DNA from: Acidobacteriota bacterium
GTDB taxonomy: Bacteria > Acidobacteriota > Terriglobia > Bryobacterales > Bryobacteraceae
Length of the DNA stretch: 56,673 bases
Direction: 5' to 3'
Assembly: GCA_005808865.1 (NCBI GenBank)
Contig: SYKU01000392.1
Span: 1-56,673, forward strand
Part shown: in pieces, positions 19,559 through 28,664 of the stretch
Layout: each line of letters opens with the position of its first letter
How positions within the stretch are numbered: the stretch's first letter is position 1
Notes under the pieces: model-generated
Told to the model about the DNA's origin: nothing
The model's database searches: none
Seen by the model: only the letters and a program-made list of their open reading frames with translations
Made by a program: the position numbers and the translations under genes

Positions 19559-20281
19559 TCATTCGCCATCCGCCTGAGCCGACAATCGTTCGAGCGCAGC
19601 GCTAGCGGCCCGCTGCGACGCAACCTTCTTCGAGTTGCCTTCCCCGCGTCCAACCACATCGAGGCCCACGCGTGCTTCCACATCGAACACCTTTGCATGC
19701 TCCGGGCCTCGTTCATTCACGATGATGTATCGCGGCTGCGGCAATCCCCTCCGCTGCGCCAGTTCCTGTAGAGCGCTCTTTTTGTCGGCCGCCGTCACGG
19801 GCGGATCGGGTGAGACTCCGTTCGCCGATTCACCGATCACGTGGTCCACTACCAGCTTGCGGGCCGGCTCGACCCCGCCATCGATGTACACTCCGGCAAT
19901 CAGGGCCTCTAACGCATCCACGAGCAGAGTTTTTTTTGAACGCCCACCGCTCATTTCCTCGCCTCGCCCCAGCGACAAATGCGTGCCGATGTCAAGGCTG
20001 AGCGCCACGCCGTGCAGGTGCGCGGCGCTTGCGTAGTGAGCTTTTCGCTTGGAAAGCCAGCCCTCCGATTCGTCCGGAAATCGAAGGATCAGAAACTCGC
20101 TCAGGAGAAATCCAAGAACGGCATCGCCCAGGAATTCGAGCGCCTCGTTATCGCGTTGCAGCGGCGCGGCCGGGGTCTGCTCGTGGACACGGGAACTGTG
20201 GCGCAACGCTCGACGCAACAATTCCCGGTCTCGAAACTCGTACCCGAGCGCATCCTCAATCGATTCCGCGGCGGCGGCCAT
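19559..20281 (-). CDS. rnc: Ribonuclease III
   Basis: 240 residues. The RNase III signature 'NEALEFLGDAVLGFLLSEF' (about residues 44-62) is intact, including the metal-binding Glu and Asp. The second acidic cluster, 'LLVDALEALIAGVYIDGG', is also present. A double-stranded-RNA-binding domain fills the C-terminus ('SALQELAQRRGLPQPRYI', 'EGNSKKVASQRAASAALERL'). It cleaves double-stranded RNA in rRNA maturation and mRNA decay. Usual length is 220-250. ATG 20281 begins the conserved helix. The gene lies about 130 bases downstream of two TPR-type genes, separated by repeat C units, so it probably has its own promoter. Confidence 0.96.
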   Translation of the reverse strand: MAAAAESIEDALGYEFRDRELLRRALRHSSRVHEQTPAAPLQRDNEALEFLGDAVLGFLLSEFLILRFPDESEGWLSKRKAHYASAAHLHGVALSLDIGTHLSLGRGEEMSGGRSKKTLLVDALEALIAGVYIDGGVEPARKLVVDHVIGESANGVSPDPPVTAADKKSALQELAQRRGLPQPRYIIVNERGPEHAKVFDVEARVGLDVVGRGEGNSKKVASQRAASAALERLSAQADGE

Positions 20282-20297
20282 TAGGGATGAGCTTAGG

Positions 20298-20405
20298 GCC
20301 TGTCAGCAAACAACCGTTGCCTGCCATTTGCGCGGACGAAACCACGCGGCAAACAACTGTGGCCTGCCCGACCGGCTGCCAATTGCGATGGTTTCATCAC
20401 TGTTC
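20298..20405. repeat. Intergenic repeat C, two tandem diverged units
   Basis: Two similar units, 'aacaaccgttgcctgccatt' ... 'gaaacca' and 'aacaactgtggcctgcccga' ... 'ggtttcatcac', follow each other between rnc and the TPR gene. A third relative is at 19455. Confidence 0.6.
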
Positions 20406-20412
20406 CCTGGTC

Positions 20413-21222
20413 TTAGGGCTTCTTCACCTCAACCTGCGGCGGCGCGGGCGGCGCGGCAGGCTTTGCCGCCCCGCCCTTCGCCTGCATCGCCCGCACCCGT
20501 TCGGCCTGCGCGAATTGCTTGATCGAGGGGTGAACGTCCGGCATGGTGTTGATCTTCTCGACCGCGGCCAGCGCGTCGTCCGGCTTGCCCGACAGATTGT
20601 ATGCCTGTGCCAGGCGGACCACGGCGGCCGGATCGGCGGTCGTCGCACCCTCGACGGCGGCCTTGAATTCCGTCACAGCGACGTCGTATTTTTTGCGCGC
20701 CATCGCTCCTAAACCCAGCGCCTCATGCGCCTGCGAGGCGAAGTCCTTCACCGCGCCAGCCCACTGCTCGTCGGTAATCTGCGGATTCGGCTTCGGAGCG
20801 CTCTTGAGAACTTCCAACGCCGAAGTCGCGAACTTCGCCGACCGGGCCAGTTTCTCTTCGCGGTCCAAGTCGTGCTCGCGGGTTCGCTGCGCGATACCAG
20901 AAGCCAGCATCAGCATCGACATGTAGTTCTGCGGATCGGCTTCGAGCGTCAGTTCGGCGTAGGTTACCATCTTCTCGAAGTCGTTTTTCTGCTGATACGA
21001 CGCCGCCGCGAACTGCAGGGCAATCGCCTTGAATTCCGTGTCCGCGAACTTCTTGATCAGTTCGTCAGCCGCCTTAATGCGCGCGTCGGGGTCTGGCGCA
21101 TTGAACATCGCCTGGATCGCCTCGACCTCCTTCTGCGATTTCGGCTGGGGCTGCTTCTGAGCCATCAGGAAAGAGGCGCCGGCGGCAAGCGCGAGAATAC
21201 CGCTAAGAATTTGTCGCTTCAT
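20413..21222 (-). CDS. Secreted TPR-type helical repeat protein
   Basis: 269 residues. A signal peptide ('RQILSGILALAAGASFLMAQ') is followed by helical repeats of TPR character ('AIALQFAAASYQQKNDFEKM', 'VTYAELTLEADPQNYMSM', 'LAQAYNLSGKPDDALAAVEK'), a charged middle and a Pro/Ala/Lys-rich tail ('AAPPAPPQVEVKKP'). It should be periplasmic and mediate protein-protein contacts; no enzyme motif is seen. ATG 21222 is preceded by a strong 'aaaaaaggag'. It follows the 490-residue gene by 15 bases and is almost certainly in the same transcript. Confidence 0.85.
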   Translation of the reverse strand: MKRQILSGILALAAGASFLMAQKQPQPKSQKEVEAIQAMFNAPDPDARIKAADELIKKFADTEFKAIALQFAAASYQQKNDFEKMVTYAELTLEADPQNYMSMLMLASGIAQRTREHDLDREEKLARSAKFATSALEVLKSAPKPNPQITDEQWAGAVKDFASQAHEALGLGAMARKKYDVAVTEFKAAVEGATTADPAAVVRLAQAYNLSGKPDDALAAVEKINTMPDVHPSIKQFAQAERVRAMQAKGGAAKPAAPPAPPQVEVKKP

Positions 21223-21237
21223 GAACTGCTCCTTTTT

Positions 21238-22710
21238 TCATCTCTTGAGAGTTGTTTCGATGGCCTTTTCCGCAGCCTTGCGCGCGCCCTCGGACGCGCC
21301 CTGAACGGCTAGGGCCTCCTTAAAAAACGTTACTGCCTGCTGCCCTTCCCCGGAGGCGTCGGCTAGCCGGCCCATATATACGAGCGACCATGCCCTGGTC
21401 TGCGGATCGGGTTGATACTCGAGAACCTTCTGAAACAGCTTTTCCGACAAGGCCGGATCCCTTTGCAGGATCGCGATCCGTGCCAAACCATAATAAGCCT
21501 TTGCGTGATCCGGGCGCTCGCCCTGACCCTGGAGGATCTTGAGATACGCCTCTCGCGCCCGCTTCAAATCGCGCGCGAGATACAACTTCTCGGCCTCGTC
21601 GAGATCCTTCGCAGCCCCGGTCAGTTCGGGCGGACGTGGCTCCTCCACGGCAGCGGACGCTTTGGCTTTTCGGACGCGCGTGGACGCGGCGAACTTCACC
21701 TGCTCCAGGCGTTGACTTTCCTTTTTAAGGTCGATCCCGTCGATGAATTCGGGATAGTACATCCGCATGGACTGTTCCTGTTTCAGGAACGCCGGCAACT
21801 GCTCGTAGAAATAGGGCGTCAGGATGAAGCCTTCCGCAAGGGCCTGCCCGGCTGCGCCGGGCTTCTTCGAAAGCCTCGCCTCCACAGCCTTGATGAGGCA
21901 TTCGGTGACGAGCAGAAGATAGTCTTCCTTATAGTGTTCGGCGAGCGCGGGAGCGCCCGCCGCGTAATCGATGAGCGACTTCTTCTTCATCACGTTATCG
22001 GAATACTTGGTGGACAGCGGATCGAGAAGATAGTGCAGGTAGCCGTGGCGCACATCGTCAATCTGGGGCTCGGGCGACGGCGTCAGGACCACGAAGTAGT
22101 CCGCGCCATAACTGCGCGTCTGAATCTGGTTCGGGGCGCCCAGGAGGTCCAGAAAAATCTGGAAGCGGCGTCCCAGGAAACCCCGCGTGTCGTTCCTCAG
22201 GTAAACATTCACGTTGAAAACGGCATCGGTGACGCCCTGATGGTAGCGGGCTATTTGTTCGTTGATCGCGGGCTGCGCTTTCACCCACAGGTCGTCGATA
22301 TCCGCCTCGCGGTGGAACCGCGCGAGCAATTCGCCGAATCCATCGAGGGGAAGGATATCGGGCGGGCGGTCCACAGTCCGGGTGAGGTATTCGAAATCGG
22401 GAGGGCCTGCGACCGACAACCCAAAGGAGATGTACTGGCTAAGCTCGGCCGTGTCGTTTTTCTGGCGGTGCAGCCCCATGAATTTCTTCAGTTCGGGCAT
22501 TACCGGGATGTTCTGCGACGCGATGTGCCGGCGCACCATCTGGCGAAGGGGATGATTCGCCGGGGAGTTCACTTCAGCATCGTATCCGGCGGCATTGAGC
22601 GCCGCGAGCACGGTGAACAAAGTGGGGCTGGCGTCGAGTTGACCCAGTTCCGCGAGACACGGACGCGCAAGTAGCGACGCGATCAACACGAAACCGGAGA
22701 AGCGGACCAA
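21238..22710 (-). CDS. Secreted hypothetical protein with C-terminal TPRs
   Basis: 490 residues with a signal peptide (1-20, 'LIASLLARPCLA'). The first ~330 residues are a domain I do not recognise by name. It includes 'YFVVLTPSPEPQIDDVRHGY' and then 'LHYLLDPLSTKYSD', where H-x3-H could bind a metal as in degenerate zinc peptidases, but a full catalytic set is not visible. After a basic linker ('STRVRKAKASAAVEEPRPP') come TPR-like repeats ('EKLYLARDLKRAREAYLKIL', 'AYYGLARIAILQRDPALSEK'). First gene of the pair with the following TPR protein. The set looks Acidobacteria-specific. Confidence 0.8.
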   Translation of the reverse strand: MVRFSGFVLIASLLARPCLAELGQLDASPTLFTVLAALNAAGYDAEVNSPANHPLRQMVRRHIASQNIPVMPELKKFMGLHRQKNDTAELSQYISFGLSVAGPPDFEYLTRTVDRPPDILPLDGFGELLARFHREADIDDLWVKAQPAINEQIARYHQGVTDAVFNVNVYLRNDTRGFLGRRFQIFLDLLGAPNQIQTRSYGADYFVVLTPSPEPQIDDVRHGYLHYLLDPLSTKYSDNVMKKKSLIDYAAGAPALAEHYKEDYLLLVTECLIKAVEARLSKKPGAAGQALAEGFILTPYFYEQLPAFLKQEQSMRMYYPEFIDGIDLKKESQRLEQVKFAASTRVRKAKASAAVEEPRPPELTGAAKDLDEAEKLYLARDLKRAREAYLKILQGQGERPDHAKAYYGLARIAILQRDPALSEKLFQKVLEYQPDPQTRAWSLVYMGRLADASGEGQQAVTFFKEALAVQGASEGARKAAEKAIETTLKR

Positions 22711-22789
22711 ACCGACATTTTAGCAAACCGCCGCCGCGTGATAACGTATTGGGTTCGCGGCATTGCGATTGACATTCGAGAGAAACCAG

Positions 22790-23215
22790 ATGAGCCATTC
22801 ACGACGCGACCTAAACGTGTTTATCGTAGCCGCGGCCGCCGCCGCGGCCGCCAAGGCCCAGAAGGCGGCCTTGCCGTCGAAGATGTTGAAATACGAAGAC
22901 TTCCCCGTCAGGACAAACGGAGCGAACTTCTCCCGGGCCATGATTCGAGGCACGACCCATTCAGGCTTCTCCTTCGACATGCACGAAACCGATCTTCCGG
23001 CCGGCGGCGCGCCGCATCCGCCTCACCATCACGAGCACGAAGAAATGGTCATGATCCGGGAAGGGACGCTCGAAGTCACCATTTCGGGAAAGAAATCGAC
23101 GCTTGGCGCGGGCTCCGTCATTTATGCCGCCTCGAACGAGGAGCATGGCTGGCGCAACGTGGGGACGACCCGCGCAAAATATTTCGTCATGGCTTTCGGC
23201 AGGCCCGTCGCATGA
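22790..23215 (+). CDS. Tat-exported cupin protein
   Basis: 141 residues from ATG 22790, behind 'gagagaaa'; the frame is open to 22763 but the shorter start places a twin-arginine motif at the N-terminus ('SHSRRDLNVFIV'), followed by a nine-Ala stretch. The rest is a single cupin beta-barrel: 'GGAPHPPHHHEHEEMVMIRE' gives the His-rich metal motif and Glu, and 'GAGSVIYAASNEEHGWRNVG' the second cupin motif with His. Probably a metal-binding periplasmic sugar- or small-molecule-modifying enzyme or binding protein. Its stop overlaps the next gene's ATG (ATGA), so the two are translationally coupled. Confidence 0.85.
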   Translation: MSHSRRDLNVFIVAAAAAAAAKAQKAALPSKMLKYEDFPVRTNGANFSRAMIRGTTHSGFSFDMHETDLPAGGAPHPPHHHEHEEMVMIREGTLEVTISGKKSTLGAGSVIYAASNEEHGWRNVGTTRAKYFVMAFGRPVA

Positions 23216-24387
23216 TCCGCGTCGTTTTCCTCCTCGCCTTTTCTTTTGCCGCTCTGGCGAACGATCCGTCACGCGCGGGCATGAGCGTGGACGTTCTGGC
23301 ACGGATTCCGGTGCGAATGAAGGAATATGTGGACCATGGAAAGGCAGCCGGTTTCGTGACGCTTGTGGCGCGGCACGGACACATCGCGAGCCTGGAAGCG
23401 GTTGGTTATCAGGACCGCGAGAGCAGGATACCGATGCGCACGGACACGATTTTCCAGATCATGTCCATGACGAAGCCGGTCACTTGCGCCGGGATCATGA
23501 TCCTGATCGACGAAGGCAGAGTGGCTCTCATCGATCCTGTCGAGAAGTACCTGCCTGAGTTTAAAGGAAAGCAAATCTCCAGGCCGATCACGATCAGGGA
23601 TCTGATGACCCACACCTCGGGATTGCCGGCCGCTCCGCCCGACGGTTTCGACAAGGCGGCGCACACGCTCGCCGAAGTGGTGGCAGCCGCGCGGATGCCC
23701 ACATTCGAGCCTGGCTCGAAATGGAGTTACAGCAACATGGGCATTGCGACGCTCGGGCGGATTATCGAGGTAGTTGCGGGAAAGCCTTTTGAGCAGTTCA
23801 TCGATGAGAGAATCCTGACGCCATTGAAAATGAAGGACACGTCGTTCTTCCTTCCGGGCGATAAGGAAGGCCGCCTCTCGGCAGTGTACACGGACGATAA
23901 CGGTAAGCTCGTGCGGCAGGACGATGCGATTCGCTTCCGCCGGGGAGCCAAATCGCCTATGCCGGAAGGCGGCCTCTACAGCACGGCCGGCGACATGGCG
24001 CGTTTCTATCAGATGATGCTGAACGGGGGATCGCTCGATAGCCGGCAGGTCCTCTCGCGCGCGGCGGTGGCTCTGATGACCACGGTCCACACGGGCGATC
24101 TGAAGACGGGCTTTGCGCCGGGAATGGGCTATGGACTCGGCTGGGCTGTGGTGCGGGAAGCGGCGGGAACGTTCCGTTACAACTCGATCGGGACATTCAG
24201 CCACGGCGGGGCCTATCGCACCTACGGATGGGTGGACCCGGCGAAAGACATGCTGGGCGTCATCATGTATCAGAGAACCAATGGCGGTGGCGACGTCGCG
24301 GACGAGATCAATACTTTCATGGCGCTCTGCGGCGCGGCCATTGAGCGGCAGGTGGCCGGAACTGCCCGCGGGGAAATCGGCCGCTGA
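23212..24387 (+). CDS. Serine hydrolase, beta-lactamase (class C-like) family
   Basis: 391 residues with a signal peptide ('RVVFLLAFSFAALAND'). The active-site elements are S85-M-T-K88, Y173-S-N and H331-G-G, the arrangement of class C beta-lactamase relatives, penicillin-binding esterases and D-amino-acid peptidases. 'IRDLMTHTSGLP' and 'GGLYSTAGDMARFYQMMLNG' are also diagnostic. The substrate is unknown; most such Acidobacterial proteins are esterases or peptidases, not resistance enzymes. Starts at ATG 23212 overlapping the cupin stop by 4 bases. The frame is open upstream inside the cupin gene but that part is not coding. Confidence 0.92.
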   Translation: MIRVVFLLAFSFAALANDPSRAGMSVDVLARIPVRMKEYVDHGKAAGFVTLVARHGHIASLEAVGYQDRESRIPMRTDTIFQIMSMTKPVTCAGIMILIDEGRVALIDPVEKYLPEFKGKQISRPITIRDLMTHTSGLPAAPPDGFDKAAHTLAEVVAAARMPTFEPGSKWSYSNMGIATLGRIIEVVAGKPFEQFIDERILTPLKMKDTSFFLPGDKEGRLSAVYTDDNGKLVRQDDAIRFRRGAKSPMPEGGLYSTAGDMARFYQMMLNGGSLDSRQVLSRAAVALMTTVHTGDLKTGFAPGMGYGLGWAVVREAAGTFRYNSIGTFSHGGAYRTYGWVDPAKDMLGVIMYQRTNGGGDVADEINTFMALCGAAIERQVAGTARGEIGR

Positions 24388-24490
24388 AAAACAGAATGCG
24401 AGCGAAACTACTACGGATGCTCAAGTTGCTCGAAGTCTCGCGGCTGGATGTGGGCCGCCGCGGTGAGTGACGGCCGAGAGGACCGGCGCG

Positions 24491-24531
24491 CTGCAACTGC
24501 GGGCTAATCCGCACCGGTTCCCACGTTGCAG
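24491..24531 (+). other. Nested hairpin upstream of receptor gene
   Basis: CTGCAAC (24491) pairs with GTTGCAG (ends 24531), and inside it GCGG pairs with CCGC around a 6-base loop. It lies between the serine hydrolase and the receptor and could be a terminator (no U-run), a leader element or chance. Nothing else is seen in 24388-24605. Confidence 0.3.
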
Positions 24532-24605
24532 TGTTCACCGGCGTATCCTGGCCGCGTCCCTTGCAACCTTCACCGGACTATTCTGAAACCTCACAGCCTC
24601 TGGAG

Positions 24606-24611
24606 TATAAT
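24606..24611 (+). promoter_or_regulatory. -10 box of the receptor gene
   Basis: A perfect TATAAT 48 bases upstream of the receptor ATG; the -35 side is weak (TTCTGA at 24581, 19-base spacer). It implies that the receptor has its own promoter and is not simply read through from the hydrolase gene. Confidence 0.5.
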
Positions 24612-24658
24612 GGCGGATAGTTTCGCCGGGACATTTTCGCAAACGAGGGTTAATCAAG

Positions 24659-27600
24659 ATGAAACACGTTCTCGCAACGTTCTTATTGAGCGCCGCCTGC
24701 GCCTGGTCCCAGACGACCAGCGCGCTTATTTTTGGCACTGTTACCGATGGATCCGGGGCCGTGCTCGCCGGTACAAGCGTTCGGGCTGTCAAGACCGACA
24801 CAAAAGTAACCTCGACCGTCATTTCTAACGGCGATGGCAACTACGTGTTTCCGGGTCTCGCGCCGGGAAGCTATTCCGTTTCCTGTGAGCAGCAGGGTTT
24901 CCGCGGATTTGTCCGCGAAGGAATCGTCCTCGAAGTCAACCAGCGCGCCCGCGTCGATATCACGCTGCAGGTGGGCGAGGTTCGGGAAGCGGTCTCTGTG
25001 CAGGGCGACATCACCACCGTGGACACGTTCAGTTCAACCGTCAAGGAAGTGGTGGATCCCAAGCGCATGGTGGATCTTCCCCTGAACGGGCGCCGTTCGC
25101 TTCAGTTGCAGAACCTGCTGGCGGGAGCGGTTCAAACCCGCCCGTTCCAGGCTGCCTCCCTCATCGCCCTCAATACTGACATGAGCTTCTCGGTAAACGG
25201 CGCGCGTCCCAACGCCTCCAGTTTCTTTCTGGACGGAGGCATCAACATGGATACGTACAATAACCTTGCGACGGCGTTTCCCAATCCCGACGCGCTGCAG
25301 GAGTTCAGCATCCTGCAGAACAGCTACAGTGCGGTGCAGGGCCGCAACGCCGGCGTCGTGGTGAACATGGTCACCAAGTCCGGCACCAACAATCTGCACG
25401 GGACACTTTACGAATTCCTCCGTAACGACAAGCTGAACACGCGTAACTTCTTCTCAGTGGGAAAGCCGCCGCTCAAGAAGAATCAGTTCGGCGGAACCGT
25501 GGGCGGACCGGTGCTGTTGCCGAAATACAGTGGCAAGGACCGGACGTTCTTTTTCTTCTCCTACGAAGCCAACCGTGAGCGCAACGGCACGACTCGCAGC
25601 GACATCCGGCTGCCCAGTCCGCTCGAAAGGCAGGGGAATTTTTCCGCTACCGTGCTCCCTGCCGGCCGCGCCGTGGCTGATCCGGCTACCGTGACCGCGG
25701 CAACGCCGCAGGGCGTTCCATTTCCGGGCAACATCATTCCCGCCAGCCGCCTGGATCCAACGGCACAGAAGTTCAGCGAGGCCTTCTTCCCCGCCGCGAA
25801 CCTGCCAGGCAATTTCTATAGCTACAACTTCTCCGTGCCGCTAGTGGATGACCAGTTCACAATGAAGCTCGACCACTCCTTCGGTACCAGGAACAAGGCG
25901 AGCCTGCGCTGGTTCTTTGACGACTTCCGCCGCAAACAGAATGAAGCGCTCGAATCTTTCAATTCTGAATTCAACTGGACCACGCACAACGCGACCCTCA
26001 ACGACACCCATCTGTTCAGCCCGAACGTGGTGAACAACTTCACCTTCACACTCAACCGCAATACGTTTATCCGCGGCCCTTTGGCCACGAAGGTGTCCAA
26101 CTGGGACGCGCTCGGCTGCGTGTCCTGCCCGTACCTGGCGCCGTCCGGCGTTCCGCCGGACTGGCAGGTGCAGATCGCGAACGGATTTGGCGTCCGCGTG
26201 TCCACGGCATTTTTCAGCTACATGCAGAATTACCAGCTTGTGGACAACCTCAGCATCACCAAGGGTAACCACCTGATGACTCTTGGCGGCGATGTGGCCA
26301 AAGTGCGCCGGAACGGAAGCGAGTTTTTCCAGGTTTCGCCGACGTTCAGTTTTGACGGCTTGAGAAGCGGCGCGGCTTACGGCTATGCCGACTTTTTCCT
26401 GGGTGTGCCGCGTTCCGTCTTCCAGAACAGCGCATTGCGCAGCAATCCGCATAAGTGGACGCCGTTCTTCTATTTTCAGGACGATTGGAAGATCAGCCGC
26501 AAGTTGACGCTGAACCTTGGCATTCGATGGGAGCCCTTCTTCCCGATCATCGAAAAGCGGGACGAATTATCGGCGTTTCGGCCTGGCCAGCAATCCACCG
26601 TGTTGCCCCTCGCTCCGCGCGGACTCCTGTTCCCCGGCGATGCGGGCATTTCGCGAGGCATAGTTGGCCGCGACTTCAAGAAATTTTCTCCGCGTTTCGG
26701 CTTCGCCTATGATCCGTTTGGCGACGGCAAGACCAGCGTTCGGGGCGGCTATGGCGTCTTTTACGATACGCTCCGCATCGTCGGTGTGAACGGTTATTCC
26801 ACAACACAGCCGTTTTCACTCGGGATCACAACATTCGATCCTTTCAGCCTGACGGATCCCTACCGCAACGCCCCCACCATCCCCAGCCGGCTTTTGGCTT
26901 ATGGTTCGGCGACGAAGGAAAGCCGCAAGTCCACTGCGTTCATTCCGCAAGTGGTGGCGAACTCCGTCGATCCGAACTTCGCGACTGGCTACATGCAGCA
27001 GTGGAATCTCAGCGTACAGCGCGAAGTTGCCCATGAGATGGTGCTCACTGCCGCCTATGTTGCCAGCAAGGGAACTCACTTCTGGGTCGCACAAAACATC
27101 AACCCCGGCGTTTTCATCCCGGGCGAATCGACGCCCGGCAACCTGGACCGGCGCCGGATCCACCAGCCCTTCGCCGGCATCAATAACATCCAGCCGACCG
27201 CGAACTCGACCTATCACTCGCTCCAACTGAGCTGGAAGAAACGCTTCTCGAAGGGTTATTCCGTGCTCGGTTCCTATACGTGGTCGAAATTCATCGACCT
27301 CGCATCGAGCGACACCGGCGCAAACAACCCCTTCAATTGGAATGCCGACAAGGGACGAAGCGACTTTGACGTTCGTCACCGCCTCGTCACCTCGTTCATC
27401 TACGAGTTACCCTTCTTCTCGAAGAAAAAAGGCGTGGAGCGTATCCTGCTCGGCGGCTGGCAGGTGAACGGCATCGTGACCTTGCAGACCGGACAGCCAT
27501 TCAGCGTGGCGGCCGGGCAGGATCGCGCTCTTTCAAGCGGCGGGACGCGCGCGGATTCGGTCGCCCCGGCGACAAATTTCAACGGCAAGAGCCGGGCGCA

Positions 27601-27898
27601 GAAAGTCTTCGGGTACCTGGACCGGGCACAGTTTGCACTTCCAGCTCTCGGCAGCCACGGCAACACCGGCCGCAACATTCTTTCCGCGCCCGGAATGGCA
27701 AACGTCGATTTCTCGACCTTCAAGGACTTCAACATCGGCGAGACCAGGCGCTTCGAATTCCGCTGGGAGATCTTCAATCTGTTTAACAGAGCGAATTTCT
27801 TCGCGCCGAATTCAAACTGGTCTTCCGCTCAATTCGGCTGGCTGAACAGCGCGCGGGATCCGCGCATCATGCAGGCCGGCCTGAAGTTCATTTACTGA
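24659..27898 (+). CDS. TonB-dependent receptor, Oar-like
   Basis: 1079 residues. Signal peptide about 1-18 ('LLSAACAWSQ'), carboxypeptidase-regulatory-like domain about 20-110 ('TDGSGAVLAGTSVRAVKT', 'GDGNYVFPGLAPGSYSV'), then plug ('LPLNGRRSLQLQNLLAGA', 'FSVNGARPNASSFFLDGG', 'VVVNMVTKSGTNNLHGTLY') and a beta-barrel ('DVRHRLVTSFIYELPFF', 'ILLGGWQVNGIVTLQTGQPF'). The end, 'IMQAGLKFIY', has a terminal aromatic residue as expected. ATG 24659 follows 'gaggg'. Location beside the cupin/hydrolase pair may indicate a shared substrate, but an own promoter is likely. Confidence 0.95.
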   Translation: MKHVLATFLLSAACAWSQTTSALIFGTVTDGSGAVLAGTSVRAVKTDTKVTSTVISNGDGNYVFPGLAPGSYSVSCEQQGFRGFVREGIVLEVNQRARVDITLQVGEVREAVSVQGDITTVDTFSSTVKEVVDPKRMVDLPLNGRRSLQLQNLLAGAVQTRPFQAASLIALNTDMSFSVNGARPNASSFFLDGGINMDTYNNLATAFPNPDALQEFSILQNSYSAVQGRNAGVVVNMVTKSGTNNLHGTLYEFLRNDKLNTRNFFSVGKPPLKKNQFGGTVGGPVLLPKYSGKDRTFFFFSYEANRERNGTTRSDIRLPSPLERQGNFSATVLPAGRAVADPATVTAATPQGVPFPGNIIPASRLDPTAQKFSEAFFPAANLPGNFYSYNFSVPLVDDQFTMKLDHSFGTRNKASLRWFFDDFRRKQNEALESFNSEFNWTTHNATLNDTHLFSPNVVNNFTFTLNRNTFIRGPLATKVSNWDALGCVSCPYLAPSGVPPDWQVQIANGFGVRVSTAFFSYMQNYQLVDNLSITKGNHLMTLGGDVAKVRRNGSEFFQVSPTFSFDGLRSGAAYGYADFFLGVPRSVFQNSALRSNPHKWTPFFYFQDDWKISRKLTLNLGIRWEPFFPIIEKRDELSAFRPGQQSTVLPLAPRGLLFPGDAGISRGIVGRDFKKFSPRFGFAYDPFGDGKTSVRGGYGVFYDTLRIVGVNGYSTTQPFSLGITTFDPFSLTDPYRNAPTIPSRLLAYGSATKESRKSTAFIPQVVANSVDPNFATGYMQQWNLSVQREVAHEMVLTAAYVASKGTHFWVAQNINPGVFIPGESTPGNLDRRRIHQPFAGINNIQPTANSTYHSLQLSWKKRFSKGYSVLGSYTWSKFIDLASSDTGANNPFNWNADKGRSDFDVRHRLVTSFIYELPFFSKKKGVERILLGGWQVNGIVTLQTGQPFSVAAGQDRALSSGGTRADSVAPATNFNGKSRAQKVFGYLDRAQFALPALGSHGNTGRNILSAPGMANVDFSTFKDFNIGETRRFEFRWEIFNLFNRANFFAPNSNWSSAQFGWLNSARDPRIMQAGLKFIY

Positions 27899-27906
27899 CC
27901 GCGCGC

Positions 27907-28371
27907 TCAAAACGCGAACGGCACGACGACCGGACGCTCCAGCCGTTCGAAGTCGCGCAGCCGGATGTGGATCGCGTCGCGATGCGTCCCGGCGGAGAAG
28001 GCAATCATGTCTTCGCTGCACAGGCTGCTGTCAAGATAGACGGGCAGTCCGAAGAGATTGCCGAACGGAGGCATCGCGCCCAGTTCGCTTTCGGGAAAGA
28101 GACGCGCCAGTTCCGCCTCCGTGGCGAGCCGCACGTGGGTGAGGCCGAGAAGGACACGCAGTTCCTGAAGGTCAACCAGGGAACTGGCGGGTAATACCGC
28201 AATGCCGTAGCCGTTGTCGCCGTGAAACACAACAGTCTTCGCGACCTTGTGTTCGGAGAGGTGCTCGTTGTGGGCTACGTCCCGTGCGGTCAATGCATTC
28301 CGATGCACGGTGTGGACGTAACTCATGTGGTGATCGCCGAGGTAATTTTCTATTCTTCGGAGCATCGTCAT
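27907..28371 (-). CDS. YbaK/ProX-type aminoacyl-tRNA deacylase domain protein
   Basis: 154 residues, a stand-alone YbaK-like editing domain: 'VAHNEHLSEHKVAKTVVFHG' contains the conserved Lys, and 'LGAMPPFGNLFGLPVYLDSS' is the characteristic G-x-x-P-P-F-G loop. These proteins hydrolyse mischarged aminoacyl-tRNAs in trans. ATG 28371 is chosen over longer starts because a perfect AGGAGG lies just upstream (28378-28383). It converges with the receptor gene, ending 8 bases away from it. Confidence 0.88.
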   Translation of the reverse strand: MTMLRRIENYLGDHHMSYVHTVHRNALTARDVAHNEHLSEHKVAKTVVFHGDNGYGIAVLPASSLVDLQELRVLLGLTHVRLATEAELARLFPESELGAMPPFGNLFGLPVYLDSSLCSEDMIAFSAGTHRDAIHIRLRDFERLERPVVVPFAF

Positions 28372-28456
28372 GGGATAACCTCCTGCAAGAAAGTTCCAAG
28401 CACGCGCTGTGCCACGGGAAGACTGGGCCTGAAGGTTTGATAGCCTGCGGGAGAAG

Positions 28457-28498
28457 CAGGACATGTCCTGTGCCTTTGTAGATCAGGCCTCCCGGCCT
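28457..28498. repeat. Palindrome plus hairpin repeat upstream of the YbaK-type gene
   Basis: A perfect 14-base palindrome, caggacatgtcctg (28457-28470), is followed by the hairpin caggcctcccggcctg (28483-28498). The second part recurs as 'aggcctcccggcctc' near 28665. Otherwise 28372-28727 holds no gene I can support. Confidence 0.55.
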
Positions 28499-28664
28499 GT
28501 CGCGCCGTATGAAGCGCGGCCGGTTTGGCTCCATCCCGCTTGCCTCCGAGTGCGCGAAAGCGCCCCACGAACGGCTATCTTCCCCCGCGATGCGCGTGGA
28601 ATACCACAGGGAAAGAGGAAAGGGTGGCGGAACGAGCGTATGCGGCTGGCTGGACAAGCAGGAT

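Noticed and set aside
21412-22674. Plus-strand 420-codon frame opposite the secreted TPR gene
   Set aside because: Shadow frame; the minus-strand protein has a signal peptide and repeats, the plus-strand one has nothing recognisable.
23269-24204. Long minus-strand frame opposite the serine hydrolase
   Set aside because: Shadow of a clearly recognisable gene in the other strand.
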